Shown here piece after piece: positions 1 through 9,110 of a stretch of DNA of 36,967 nt. The position numbers and the translations under genes were made by a program. The notes beneath the pieces are model-generated. The model was not told the origin of the DNA. It was given only the letters and a program-made list of their open reading frames with translations, and did not search any database. Position 1 is the stretch's first letter. Every line of letters begins with the position of its first letter. The stretch is from Chromera velia (taxonomy: Eukaryota; Sar; Chromeraceae): the NCBI GenBank assembly GCA_018398765.1, contig JAHBMJ010001023.1, positions 1-36,967 on the forward strand, given 5' to 3'.

Positions 1-3
1 AAC

Positions 4-177
4 AGAAATACGACTGTTGATTCATGTGGCTAAATCGCATGCAATGATGCGTGCGCTTACTTCGATCGCAGCCCTGGTCCGGGAACGACATGCACACACA
101 CGGGCCGGTTCTATCATAATCGACACGCGAAGGCGGGGCACTCGCTGACACTCATACCACGACGGGCATACACGTCA
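4..177 (-). repeat. Left terminal repeat (3' LTR of the minus-strand element)
   Basis: Matches 2424-2591 end to end apart from one 6-base indel and about 17 single-base differences. By hand alignment all of these are transitions. Its minus-strand start is TGACGTGTATGCC. It may continue left of the window, so its full length is unknown. Confidence 0.65.
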
Positions 178-183
178 TACATG

Positions 184-192
184 CCCCTCTCC
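184..192 (-). other. Polypurine-tract-like run
   Basis: The minus strand reads GGAGAGGGG, six bases before the TG start of the left terminal repeat. This is the expected place for the plus-strand primer of an LTR element. The run is short and not adjacent to the LTR, so the call is tentative. Confidence 0.3.
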
Positions 193-824
193 AGAATGAT
201 CGTCCTCGATCATTTCCTTTCCTTCATGCAAGCATCGTTCATCCTCGATCATGCTTTATTCATTCCTGCCTATACTTGAATGAACTCACATAATGAAATG
301 AGAAGCGAACGGATGCACATCAATCCTCGTAAGACTGACATCGCGGAATTAAGAAATCAATTGCATCTGCATGAGGATAAAAAATTTCGTTTCACATCCA
401 CACATACGCTTCGATCGATCGTCTGGCTCATGAATACATGACATGAAAGCTGTGGTCGCAACTGGACCTGCATAAGCTTGCTCACTTTGTACATACGCGC
501 ATGACTTCTGGTGGCAACCATGCCAGTCTCTGTAGGGTCAAACTCGCCAACCCTGTAGCCTCCCTCTCTCCTCTTCCTGGTGGCAATGCATCTGTGCACG
601 CTCATCCGAGCCTCGTCGTATTGTCGACATGAACGACTGATGCTGCTTAATCAATCGTCCACACTTTGAGTACCACTGCACAAACACACTGCAAGCTAGT
701 CTTTCTGCGTTTCTTTATAGCTGCTGGTCAGAAGAATTGTCAGCCTTCTCCTTTCTTCTGTCAGACGCCATCTGACATACTCTTACTTCCTCCCCTTCCC
801 TTTGCTTCACTCAGTACACAAACT

Positions 825-2236
825 CTAACGAGATCGACCTAGGGTGGGGTCTGCCTCCACTTCCCACAGCTTGTGCAGGAGGGTACCACAGGTCGTCTCC
901 TCTGTCTCCTCTTTCTTACTCTCCGTCTCCTCCTCCTTCTCTGCCTGTCTGGCAGCGAATGCGCTTTCAATTTCTGCGATCTGCTGCTCTATCAATTCCT
1001 TCTCCCTCTCCACTCTTCTAGAGCCTGGTATACGACTTTTGACTCCTGTCTGGATCGGTCTTTCTGTTTGACGGTGGTTGGGGGAATTAGCGAACTCATC
1101 TTCCTCTTTGCCGTCTCCGTCCCGTCCCTCACTGCACTCACACCCTTCGATGTGATACATGCTTGAGGGGCGGTGCACCCACACGTCATCAGACCTCTCT
1201 CCTGTGGCACGGACCATCTTCGGCTGCCCCTCTGGCCTCCAGATGTCGCTGGTCTCGTCAGAGTCATGACCAAATAACAGGTGTTTCGGCTCTCTTTCAT
1301 CTGCTCTCTCTCTCGGCTTCTGAATGATGATAATGTCGCGGTCAAGACAGTCTTTTGCACCATGACCTGCATGCAATGTCCTGCAGAGGAAACACCGTGG
1401 AACTCCCTGAGGATCTCTTTCTCTTTGTCAGTCAGGGGTGGCAGCTTTCGGATGTTGTGTTCTCTGCTTCTGTTTGTCTGCCCCAGTGTACCAATGTCCA
1501 TGGGTGCTAGACCAATGGGATTATATGACATATAACCTCCACCACCGGTCACAGGGGGTGCTTCTGTTGAGGGAAGTGTTCTGGGATGGGTTGCTGCTGC
1601 AGCAAACGAAACAGATGGGTGGGGAACGATTGAGAGTGCTTCCAATGCTGCTCCTACTGCTGCCTCAAGGTTTGCGGGTTTCTTTCTCTTCACTTCCTTC
1701 TGGACGTCTTCGGGAAGACCCTTTTCGTACTGATATACTTTGTCGCTCATGCTCATATCAGGGATGAAGAGCATCTTAGAGATGAAGTTGCTCATGTACG
1801 TCTTGAGATCTGTGCCCGACACTCCCGTATACTTCATCCTGTCCAGTTCATCTCAGTGATCATCACGAGTCCGTCTGTCCTGAAAATATGTCAGCAAGAC
1901 AGTCTAGAGCTCCAACCACGTCGCAGGCGTGTGCCCATTCTTTTCTGTGAGCTTCACAGCTTTCACTGCATCACCTTTGAGGTGGCTGTCGGCTGCACTG
2001 AGCAGCTGCGCATCAGTCATGCCATAGAAGTTGCGGTACTTCTCGCACACCTGGACCCAATCTTCGAATTCCTCAACTGTTCCAGCATAATCGTAGATTG
2101 GTTTGATTACCTTCGCAAAAGCACTGGAAGAAGTGGAATACAAGTGGCCAAGGATCGCTCTCAGCTCAGCAATCTCTGCAGCCTAAGCTTGGTACAAGGC
2201 TTTCAACTCTTCGAATTCTCTGGTGAAACTTTCCAT
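825..2236 (-). pseudogene. Retrotransposon gag-like pseudogene
   Basis: A single minus-strand frame runs from an ATG at 2236. It has an N-terminal heptad-like stretch, then a Ty3/gypsy-type capsid (Retrotrans_gag-like) region around 2143-1560 with motifs such as FEDWVQVCEKY and YEKGLPEDVQKEVKR. The frame is broken by TAG at 2185-2183, TAG at 1906-1904 and TGA at 1855-1853. A one-base frameshift near 1390 moves the reading into a second frame that holds a zinc-knuckle-like CFLC...H...C cluster and an acidic, Glu-rich tail ending at 825. The family is inferred from the layout capsid then Cys-His box and from motif style, since no database search was possible. The number of lesions makes it non-functional. 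Confidence 0.65.
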
Positions 2237-2423
2237 CCTGGCAGAGCAAATTTGGTCGTAACGAGGCTCCTGCTATTACGTGTAGCGTAGTGGCTAGCTA
2301 TACATTAGCAGACGAGGGCTCATCGAGACAGAGACAGTCAGTCAGACGGAAGGTCTGTCATGCTAAGCGTTTGTTGTTATTCGCTCATTCATTCTGTTTC
2401 TGTCAGTCTGACTCTCATGCGAT

Positions 2424-2591
2424 AGAAATACGACTGTTGATTCATGTGGCTAAATCGCATGCAATGACGTGCACGCTTACTTCGATTGCGGCCCCGGAAC
2501 GACATGCACACACACGGGCTGGTTCCATCACAATCGACACGTGAAGGCGGGGCACTTGCTAATGCTCGCACCACGACAGGCATACACGTCA
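2424..2591 (-). repeat. Right terminal repeat (5' LTR of the minus-strand element)
   Basis: Direct repeat of 4-177. Its right edge at 2591 is where similarity to the left copy stops, and its minus-strand start is TG. Similarity on the inner side stops near 2424, limited by the window edge in the other copy. The LTR could therefore reach further left, toward about 2290. Confidence 0.65.
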
Positions 2592-3140
2592 CAGAGAGAT
2601 TACTTCTTGGTTTCCAAACAACACATACAACACAGTAAAATGTCAGCTTTAGAGATTAACAATCTGATGTAACACCTGAAAGTGTCAGGCAGACCTCTGC
2701 AGACCCGCTGGGACAGGGATTTCTTCATCAGAGACTACAACAGTGCATCTGACACATGGACTTTGACTCAGACCAAATTTCCATTCAAAAACAAGGAATA
2801 GACCTCTGTGCAGATCTTAAGGAAGAAAAAAAACTTCAGACGAAACAATGAGAAGAAGAAGACTGACGTTCCCCCTGCCTCTTCTCTCCTTGCGACCCCC
2901 ATGGACACCCAACAAGACGAGATCGCAATTGTTCCCGAATCTGCAAAGTTGTCCTCTCTAGCAGTGGACACTAGTGGGGAGAAGGAGACCTAAGAAGGAG
3001 ACATACATTCCCCCTGCCTCTCCTCTCTTTATGACCCCCATGGACATCCAACAAGACGAGATCGCAGTTGTCCCCGAATCTGTAGAGTTGTCCTCTCTAG
3101 CAGTGCACACCAGTGACTCAGAGAATAAGAAGGCAGATAT

Positions 3141-3454
3141 AAGCTCCTGCCCTTGAATATTGGACACACGATTTGGCTTGGCTTTGTATTATCACTTACT
3201 GTATTAGAATTCATTTTATTTTCTTTTTTTCATTTTTTTAATTTTAAAAAATGGTTGCTCTAAGGTGGATCCCTATTGTTTTTGCACTATAAAGGGTTTT
3301 GTCATGCGTACGGTATGCATGAAAAAATGCAAAAATAAATGTATTTTACAAGTTACATACATGGACAATGAGGGGGGGGTGGGTGGTGCGCCGTGGCAAA
3401 GTTGACCACAGAGAGGTCTCAAAACGTGTGTCCAATATTCAAGGGCAGGGGCTT
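3141..3454 (+). repeat. MITE-like unit, copy 1
   Basis: A 314-base unit whose termini form an imperfect inverted repeat of about 30 bases (the motif CCTGCCCTTGAATATTGGAC and its complement). It is in direct orientation to 4002-4315. The copies differ at about 21 transitions and 2 transversions by hand alignment. A T/A-rich centre includes a TATAAA-like site near 3289. Confidence 0.7.
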
Positions 3455-4001
3455 TGTGCTCGTTTTGCCTTAAAAATGAATTTTCTCAAAATGATTTCTT
3501 TTTTTCTTTAACTTCTATCACAGATGAATGCAGCCACATAGTAACCTAAATGGACTATTACACCACTAACTTAGTTAAGCATCATACGCCTCTGCTGTTT
3601 TTTCTTTGTGTCTCTCTTTGTTCTTTTTTTGTGAAAGCTTTTCTTTACACCATCATAAACAAAAGAGGTGATATCAGTTTCTTTTTTCTTTTAACTTAGA
3701 GACTCACACAAGTCAGCCTTTCTCCCTTTTTCATTTCTTTTATCTTCTATCCTTCTCTCTAAACACACCACGGTTTTATTTTTTTTCACTCTTTTTTTCA
3801 TATAAATAAAAGAGTGAATCGATGGTTCTGAGATTTAAGCCGTAAAAGGCCAAGTTTTAAAACATTTTTTTGAAATCCATCGCTTTTTAAGATAATCTCT
3901 GAAATGATACATACTGCAACCCTAAGTCACCCTATAGTATTGTTTTAGCCTCCTCTGTCTGATTTCAATCTAAAATATACTTTCAAAGTTTAAGATTCAC
4001 A

Positions 4002-4315
4002 AAGCTCCTGCCCTTGAATATTAGATGCACGATTTGGCTTGGCTTTGTATTATCACTTACTGTATTAGAATTCATTTTATTTTCTTTTTTTCATTTTTTT
4101 AATTTTAAAAAATGGTCGCTCTAAGGTGGATCCCTATTGTTTTTGCCCTATAAAGGGTTTTGTCACGCACGCGATGTATGCGAAAAAACGCAAAAATAAA
4201 TGTATTTTATAAGTTACATACATAGACAATGAGGGGCGGGTGGGTGGTGCGCCGTGGCAAAGTTGACCACAGAGAGGTCTTAAAACATGCGTCCAATATT
4301 CAAAGGCAGGGGCTT
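4002..4315 (+). repeat. MITE-like unit, copy 2
   Basis: Same length and orientation as copy 1. Inside the composite, the sequence next to the inner ends also agrees for a few bases (CACAAAGC at its left end mirrors GCTTTGTG after copy 1). This suggests the inner junctions were once transposon ends too. Confidence 0.7.
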
Positions 4316-4881
4316 ATATCCCCCCTGCCTCTCCTCTAGGTGCGTCTCTCATTGACAGCGAGGAAGATAAGGTAGAGGGTTTTCCTCTAGCCTTCAGTGG
4401 CCCCCGAGGGTGCATCGATGTGGATAAAAAGAAAGAGGTCCAATCACTCCAGGCCCTGATGAAAGTAGAATTCTATGCACAGTCTTAGCAGCGCAGAGGA
4501 GGGAGCAACTCCCTTTTCTCACAGAAGGGGAGGTCGGGGGAGGTGAATACATTGCGGGAGGCAGCCGAAGAGAAGGCTGGCATTACCATAAAACCAACCC
4601 TCCCCCGCTCTGAGGTTTTATCCATGCCCCTCTTCCCTGCTGAGAGCCCGACAGTGAGTGCATATGTCGATTCGTCTTTCCTATGCACAGAAATGGCTCC
4701 CTTGCATTCGGTGTACGCGCCTGGGTGTATCCAGTCATACACTTACGTGGTGCAGTCTGATCAAGCCGCCTTAGAGGCTGAATTCTACAGAGTCATGGGG
4801 GGCTCTCTCCAGCCGTTAGTATCAAAGGACGGTGTCGAAGTTCTAAGAGAGAGGGTTCAGCTGCGTCGAACTGGGAGATGA

Positions 4882-5434
4882 GTGATGTCCAAGTTAATTA
4901 ATTGAATTAACCAGCAACGGTTACACCAGACAAACCTGCTTCAGTGCAGATCCGACGTGCAAACTTGAACGTGCTCGGTCAAGTGGTCAGAAGAATCCGT
5001 TCCTTCTCCAGCGCTTACATGCAAGCGATGAGAGAGCGGCAGCGAGTGACTCATACATGAACTTGAAGGGTCGGTCCATCATTAGACCCCAATCTGTCTG
5101 TCATCTTGACGTTGAACATCGCTTCTCATTCAAAACTTGTTCGACTTCCTCTGCAAGTCGCTTGCGAATGCATGTATATGTGTGGGCATTGATTGGAAGC
5201 ATACCATTAATTTCATATAGAGCTGCTGTGAATATGCATTTCGGTCCTACTCTAGGTCTTACTTCTTTGTGTGAACCGTTGTATATCTGTATGAGAGTAT
5301 GACTGACACACAAACCTAACAGCCATGTGGCATAGGCTTTTCCTAGGGCTTTTCTCTATAGGACATGCAGATGGTAGAATTCCGATGACACCAAAATGAC
5401 GCGCTTGATTTCTCTTCATCTCTCTCTCTCTCTC

Positions 5435-5469
<35 letters not shown>

Positions 5470-5494
5470 GTGTGTGTCTGTGTGTGTCTGTGTA

Positions 5495-5536
<42 letters not shown>

Positions 5537-7160
5537 TATGCATACAGGCCTGGGGTTGAGGAACTTTCTCTACGGGCAAGACGCGGAGGGAAAAAACAGT
5601 TCAAAGGGGGTGGGAGGGCGGGTATACCAAGTTTTGAGCTCCAGGGCATGCAGAGAAGGGGTTGTGAGGGGTTGAAGGACATTCAGAGGCACGTAGGAGA
5701 TCCTTCACTTCATGTGTGAGGACGGGGGCCCGGGGGCAAGGGAGCGCAAGGGAGAGAGAGTAAGGGAGGCCGGAGGACTCTCTCTCTTTTTGTATATTTC
5801 TGCTTGCTTCTTCTTTCATGAATTAATGCTTTGTGATGTTTCTTATTTTTGACCAAAGAGAAGAGAAGCGTGTCAGGGGAATACATAACGAACATGGAAA
5901 TTGTGAATTTCAAAGGGGGAAAGGGAAGGAACAAGCCGGCCTCTGCTCTTACATCCTTCCTACTTTGCCCTATTTTGCCCTCCTTTGAACCTCTCTCTAT
6001 TCTCTCTCACTGTGGATTGCGGCTATGTCCCATAGACATACACATACACATACATATATATACACACACTCATACAGACACACTTAAGAGTCCTCTCGAT
6101 CTTTCTCTCTCTCTCTTTGTTTGAGAAATGGTTAGAAAGAGAGAGGTTCTGAGGGATGTGGCATATTCTAGTAGAAGAATCGATCAAGAGAAAGTGAATT
6201 CAACTGCATTTACTTAAACTGTTCTCGCTTCTTATTCAAGACTTATTGATATATCTAAATTTCTCTCTTTGATCTGGTAGCTGTTCCGTAGATGTTGATA
6301 TTTGAAACACCGTGACACATACACATTCATGAGCAAACAACAAAGTTCAGTCATACAAAACAATATATCTGATGATGATACTCCAGAATTAAGCACTGGA
6401 TAGTCGTACGATTCGCTACGAACCATACAATCATTGCACTCGCTAGTATAAGCAAACGTACGGTAATTTAAGCAGTTTCCAAAATTATGGTAAAATTAAT
6501 GGCTTATTGGCCCTGAAAAAGCACTCCAGAACATGCATGCGGGGCCATGTAAAAAGTTATTTGCGAATGTATCCTATGAAGTAGCCTATGAAAGTCGTTA
6601 TCATCATTCTATGGTCATTATTATCATATGTTATCAAATTTGGGGGGTTATTCGGCCCATGCATGATTAGGGCCATGATTAGGTATCTAACGCTTAGTAA
6701 GTCAGCACACTGGCAAGCACGGCACCTAAGTTGAATAATAAACTGAGTCTGTAGAATAAACTAGTTCCTACTACTACTATAATAGTAACAAACAGGCTCA
6801 AGACGGATACTTGTTTTGAAACCTAGTTTGAAATTCTTTAGGAAACTGTTCCACTTATGGCATTCTATGAAAATAGAGAAAAAAAAACTGAGACTGGTGC
6901 CCTTCTGTTTGGGTCATTTTTTAACGATTTTCAACAATAAGAAAAATGGTATAAAACTCATAAAATTTGTATGGCAGCCTATGTTTCTAGAAATGATATA
7001 AAAAATCTGTTCCATAGTTCTTTTTCTATCATTACAACGTCTTCTTACACAAAGTTTCAGCTTCTAACTCCTTACCAATTATGAGAACAAGTTTTTTGTG
7101 GAAAAGCGCCGGTCTTCTATGTAGAAAGGGGGGCAAAAAGCACCCCACTGGCCCTCGGCA
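4882..7160. other. Non-coding spacer with CT/GT microsatellite
   Basis: No convincing gene seen. About 5415-5539 is a compound microsatellite, CT repeats followed by GT repeats. Reading frames through it are low-complexity artefacts. From about 6180 to 7160 the sequence is AT-rich with stops in all frames. Confidence 0.6.
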
Positions 7161-7179
7161 TGCGAATTTTGAGAGTCTT

Positions 7180-7483
7180 AGTTTAGTTTTTAGTCTAGTT
7201 TTTAATAATTTTCTTGTCTCTAGGGCTTTCTAGGATTTGCTAGTAGTGTCGACTAGGGTTAGTGACCAGATTTGATTTGATAGGATTTGATTTAATTTAA
7301 TTTGATCTGATTTGATTTGAGTTTCAAGCTCAAATCTGACCAGATTTGAAGTAGATTTGAGGTTGAAGTCTAGAGGTCACTCTCGATAGCACTGAAGACA
7401 ACAGGGCACAGTCGACACCACTAACAAATCCTAGAAAGCCCTAGAGACAAAAAAATCACTAAAAACTAGACTAAAAGCCTAGC
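7180..7483. repeat. Fold-back element
   Basis: Arms of about 74 bases (7180-7253 and 7411-7483) are near-perfect inverse complements. They share TCTCTAGGGCTTTCTAGGAT and its complement and end at a GTCGAC site on each inner edge. The roughly 157-base loop is made of AAATC/GATTT runs and contains a smaller palindrome (CAAGCTCAAATCTGACCAGA region). Such a structure can be a fold-back or MITE-class element. No target duplication was identified. Confidence 0.6.
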
Positions 7484-7516
7484 TAAAAGCTAAATTAATA
7501 AGGCTGAAAAAAGGTA

Positions 7517-7615
7517 CATAAGGTGCTGGTGCTGGTGTAAAAACCGGTTTGCACCTTAAATCAGATGCAAAACAGGTGCAAAATAAGGTGCACCGTTTAC
7601 CCTATAAAAACTAGG
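7517..7615. repeat. Dispersed GGTGCAAAACAGG repeat, divergent copy
   Basis: Shares GGTTTGCACCTT, GCAAAACAGGTGCA and a closing CCCTATAAA with 8588-8690 and 26313-26420, but in a different order. The GGTGCA/TGCACC motifs can pair with each other. Confidence 0.45.
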
Positions 7616-8587
7616 TTTCTAAAGCTAATTTCTAGTGTTTTTAGCGGCCAAGAGGCGCCTCATTCAAAGCCCAAAAGCTTTTTATAATATGGGTTAGCTA
7701 TACAAACTTTTACTATGTGAAACAACCTAAAATGTGAGTGAAAAGACCATAAAAAACTTTTTTTTTTCAATAATTGCAATTAAAAACTGTGTTTTTGACT
7801 ATCTCATAACTTTGGTCTCTTTCTGGGTCTCTTTTCTCGATTCAAGCAACGTTTCTGACCTGCTCAATACTTTTTTTGTATAGATTTAGAGCGTTTGAAT
7901 GTGGTTGGCACTGTTTGTGTGCTGCTTTGTAGTTTAGTTCTGTTCTTACGGTTCATAAAACGTTCATACTATATGCATGCCCCTTTGGAGCAAACTCACG
8001 AGTCACAAAGAAAGCAAAGACAAATGGTGTGATTTCATAAAAAATCAAAGGAAAGAAGAATGAAACAAAAGAAGATGTTGATCCTGATTTACATTTCTTC
8101 GCTGAGCAAGGGCAACCGAGGGCCTGATCTCAAAGGCTCAGAGAGTCAGAGCCTACCCCCATCATACCCTAGCTCTCTTCTTCACTCACCTCCCCCTCCC
8201 CCCGAAACGACCACAGAGGACGAAAAAGAAGAAGAGGAGGAAGAAGAAGAAGAAGAAGAGGAGGAGAGAGGAGGCTGCTCACTCCAAAAAAGTCTCTAAG
8301 TGAGTTATGCCCCCTTGGAGGAAGCTTCCTTTATATGTTGAGGTTGACTTGAATCACCCTTGTCCATGAGTCTTCGATGGTCAGACCGTTTCGTTGTGAG
8401 CTTTTTGGCGACTTGCTCGATTGTGTGTCCGTATATCGGTATGTAGCATGTTTGGTGTCATTCCGGCCAACATGTCCCTCGCGTGCGGCCTGCCGCGCTG
8501 TGGGACGGGGCCGTGGGGGCGGTCTGCGGCCTCACACACACCCATTTTTTACCTAAAGACTTGGACTTTAGAGCCAACTCTTCTCAT
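7616..8587. other. Spacer with poly-Glu-like GAA/GAG tract
   Basis: No supported gene. A short frame at 8060-8299 is driven by a GAA/GAG run around 8221-8271 and looks like simple sequence. A small GC-rich patch lies at about 8480-8535. Confidence 0.5.
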
Positions 8588-8690
8588 AAGGTGCAAAACA
8601 GGTGCATCTGGTGCAAAACAGGTGCATCTGGTGCGACTCCTCGGTTTGCACCTTTTCTGCGATGCACCTTTTCCAAGCCCTATAAATTAA
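8588..8690. repeat. Dispersed GGTGCAAAACAGG repeat, copy 2
   Basis: Contains two tandem copies of AGGTGCAAAACAGGTGCATC-type units, then GGTTTGCACCTTTTCTG, TGCACCTTTTCCAAGCCCT and an A/T-rich end. Nearly the same sequence occurs at 26313-26420, about 17.7 kb away in the same orientation. Confidence 0.65.
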
Positions 8691-8814
8691 GACTCTCAAA
8701 ATTAATGAGCTATTGTCAAAGCTAAGAGCTTACATAAGTTTTTATCTTAAAGTTATCCTAGAGAGTTATGTTAATTTAAGACTTGAGTTATCTTAGAGAT
8801 TTGAGGTTAAAAGG

Positions 8815-9110
8815 TCGGATTTGAAGTAGATTTGATAGGATTTGATAGGCCCTATCATGCTAAAGTCTCTCAAGCCTAAGATTTGATTTAAGGTTAAGCC
8901 CTACTTTAAATCAAATCAAATTAAATCAAATCAAATCTGGTCACTAACTAGGGTGTCGACTATGTCATGACTGTGTCACATCGTCTTCAGTGCTGTCGAG
9001 AGTGACCTCTAGACTTCAACCTCAAATCTACATCAAATCTAGTATCAAATCTGGTCAGATTTGAGCTTCAAGCTCAAATCAAATCAAATCAAATCTAGTC
9101 ACTACTTATG
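8815..9110 (-). repeat. Inverted copy of the AAATC-rich repeat of 7255-7430
   Basis: About 8940-9105 carries, in inverse complement, the block GTGACCTCTAGACTTCAACC, the GTCGAC site and the CAAATC runs present at 7255-7420. The flanking 8815-8940 is further GATTT/AAATC repetitive sequence. The pair would form a long hairpin across about 1.5 kb. Confidence 0.55.

Larger units (their letters stand above)
1..2591 (-). mobile_element. Decayed LTR retroelement carrying only a gag-like gene
   Basis: Two direct repeats (4-177 and 2424-2591) enclose a minus-strand gag-type coding remnant. Read on the minus strand, both repeats begin with TG at 177 and 2591, as LTRs normally do. A short purine run (complement of 184-192) lies just inside the left repeat, where a polypurine tract would be. 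No reverse transcriptase, integrase or protease motif is visible between 192 and 825 or elsewhere inside, so the copy is either internally deleted or belongs to a non-autonomous gag-only class like the TR-GAG elements described in plants. The outer end of the left repeat may lie outside the window, so a target-site duplication cannot be checked. The element assignment is inference from structure plus the gag-like protein. Confidence 0.6.
3140..4316. mobile_element. TIR element with TA target duplication inserted in a coding frame
   Basis: The ends are inverse complements: TAAGCTCCTGCCCTTGAAT at the left and its near-complement ending AGGCAGGGGCTTA at the right, each flanked by TA (3138-3139 and 4317-4318). 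It consists of two direct 314-base copies, each with its own inverted termini, around a 547-base AT-rich core (3455-4001) without a usable ORF. No transposase is visible. TA duplications fit Tc1/mariner-type mobilisation, so this may be a MITE pair or a tandem/composite MITE. The element plus one TA is 1179 bases, a multiple of three, and its removal restores the surrounding frame exactly. Confidence 0.65.
2640..4881 (+). pseudogene. Degenerate gene with tandem PPASPL/QQDEIA repeats, split by a transposon
   Basis: From ATG 2640 one frame runs on through TAA 2670-2672 and TAG 2799-2801 to a unit of about 40 residues containing PPASSLLATPMD, QQDEIA, VPES and SSLAV. A second unit (about 3005-3115) repeats it closely (PPASPLFMTPMD, QQDEIAVVPES) in a frame shifted by one. 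The TIR element 3140-4316 follows. Deleting the element plus one TA joins the second unit to a third (DIPPASPLGASLIDSEEDK, from 4317) in the same frame. That frame then continues through TAG 4486-4488 to the stop at 4879-4881. I do not recognise the protein. It could be a dead host gene or the ORF of another mobile element. At least three in-frame stops and one frameshift argue that it is not expressed as one protein. Confidence 0.55.

Noticed and set aside
2640..2801. Stop-codon reassignment (TAA/TAG read as Gln) to explain in-frame stops
   Set aside because: The intact genes end normally at TGA or TAA and use CAA/CAG for Gln; the same locus also has a frameshift and an insertion, so decay is simpler.
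5396..5719. Open frames through the CT/GT microsatellite on both strands
   Set aside because: Translations are Leu-Ser, Cys-Val or Thr-His dipeptide runs produced by simple repeats; no domain or splice context.
8060..8299. Small ORF with a poly-Glu stretch
   Set aside because: Driven by a GAA/GAG tract next to a Pro-rich run; isolated, no homology-like motif, no neighbouring exons.
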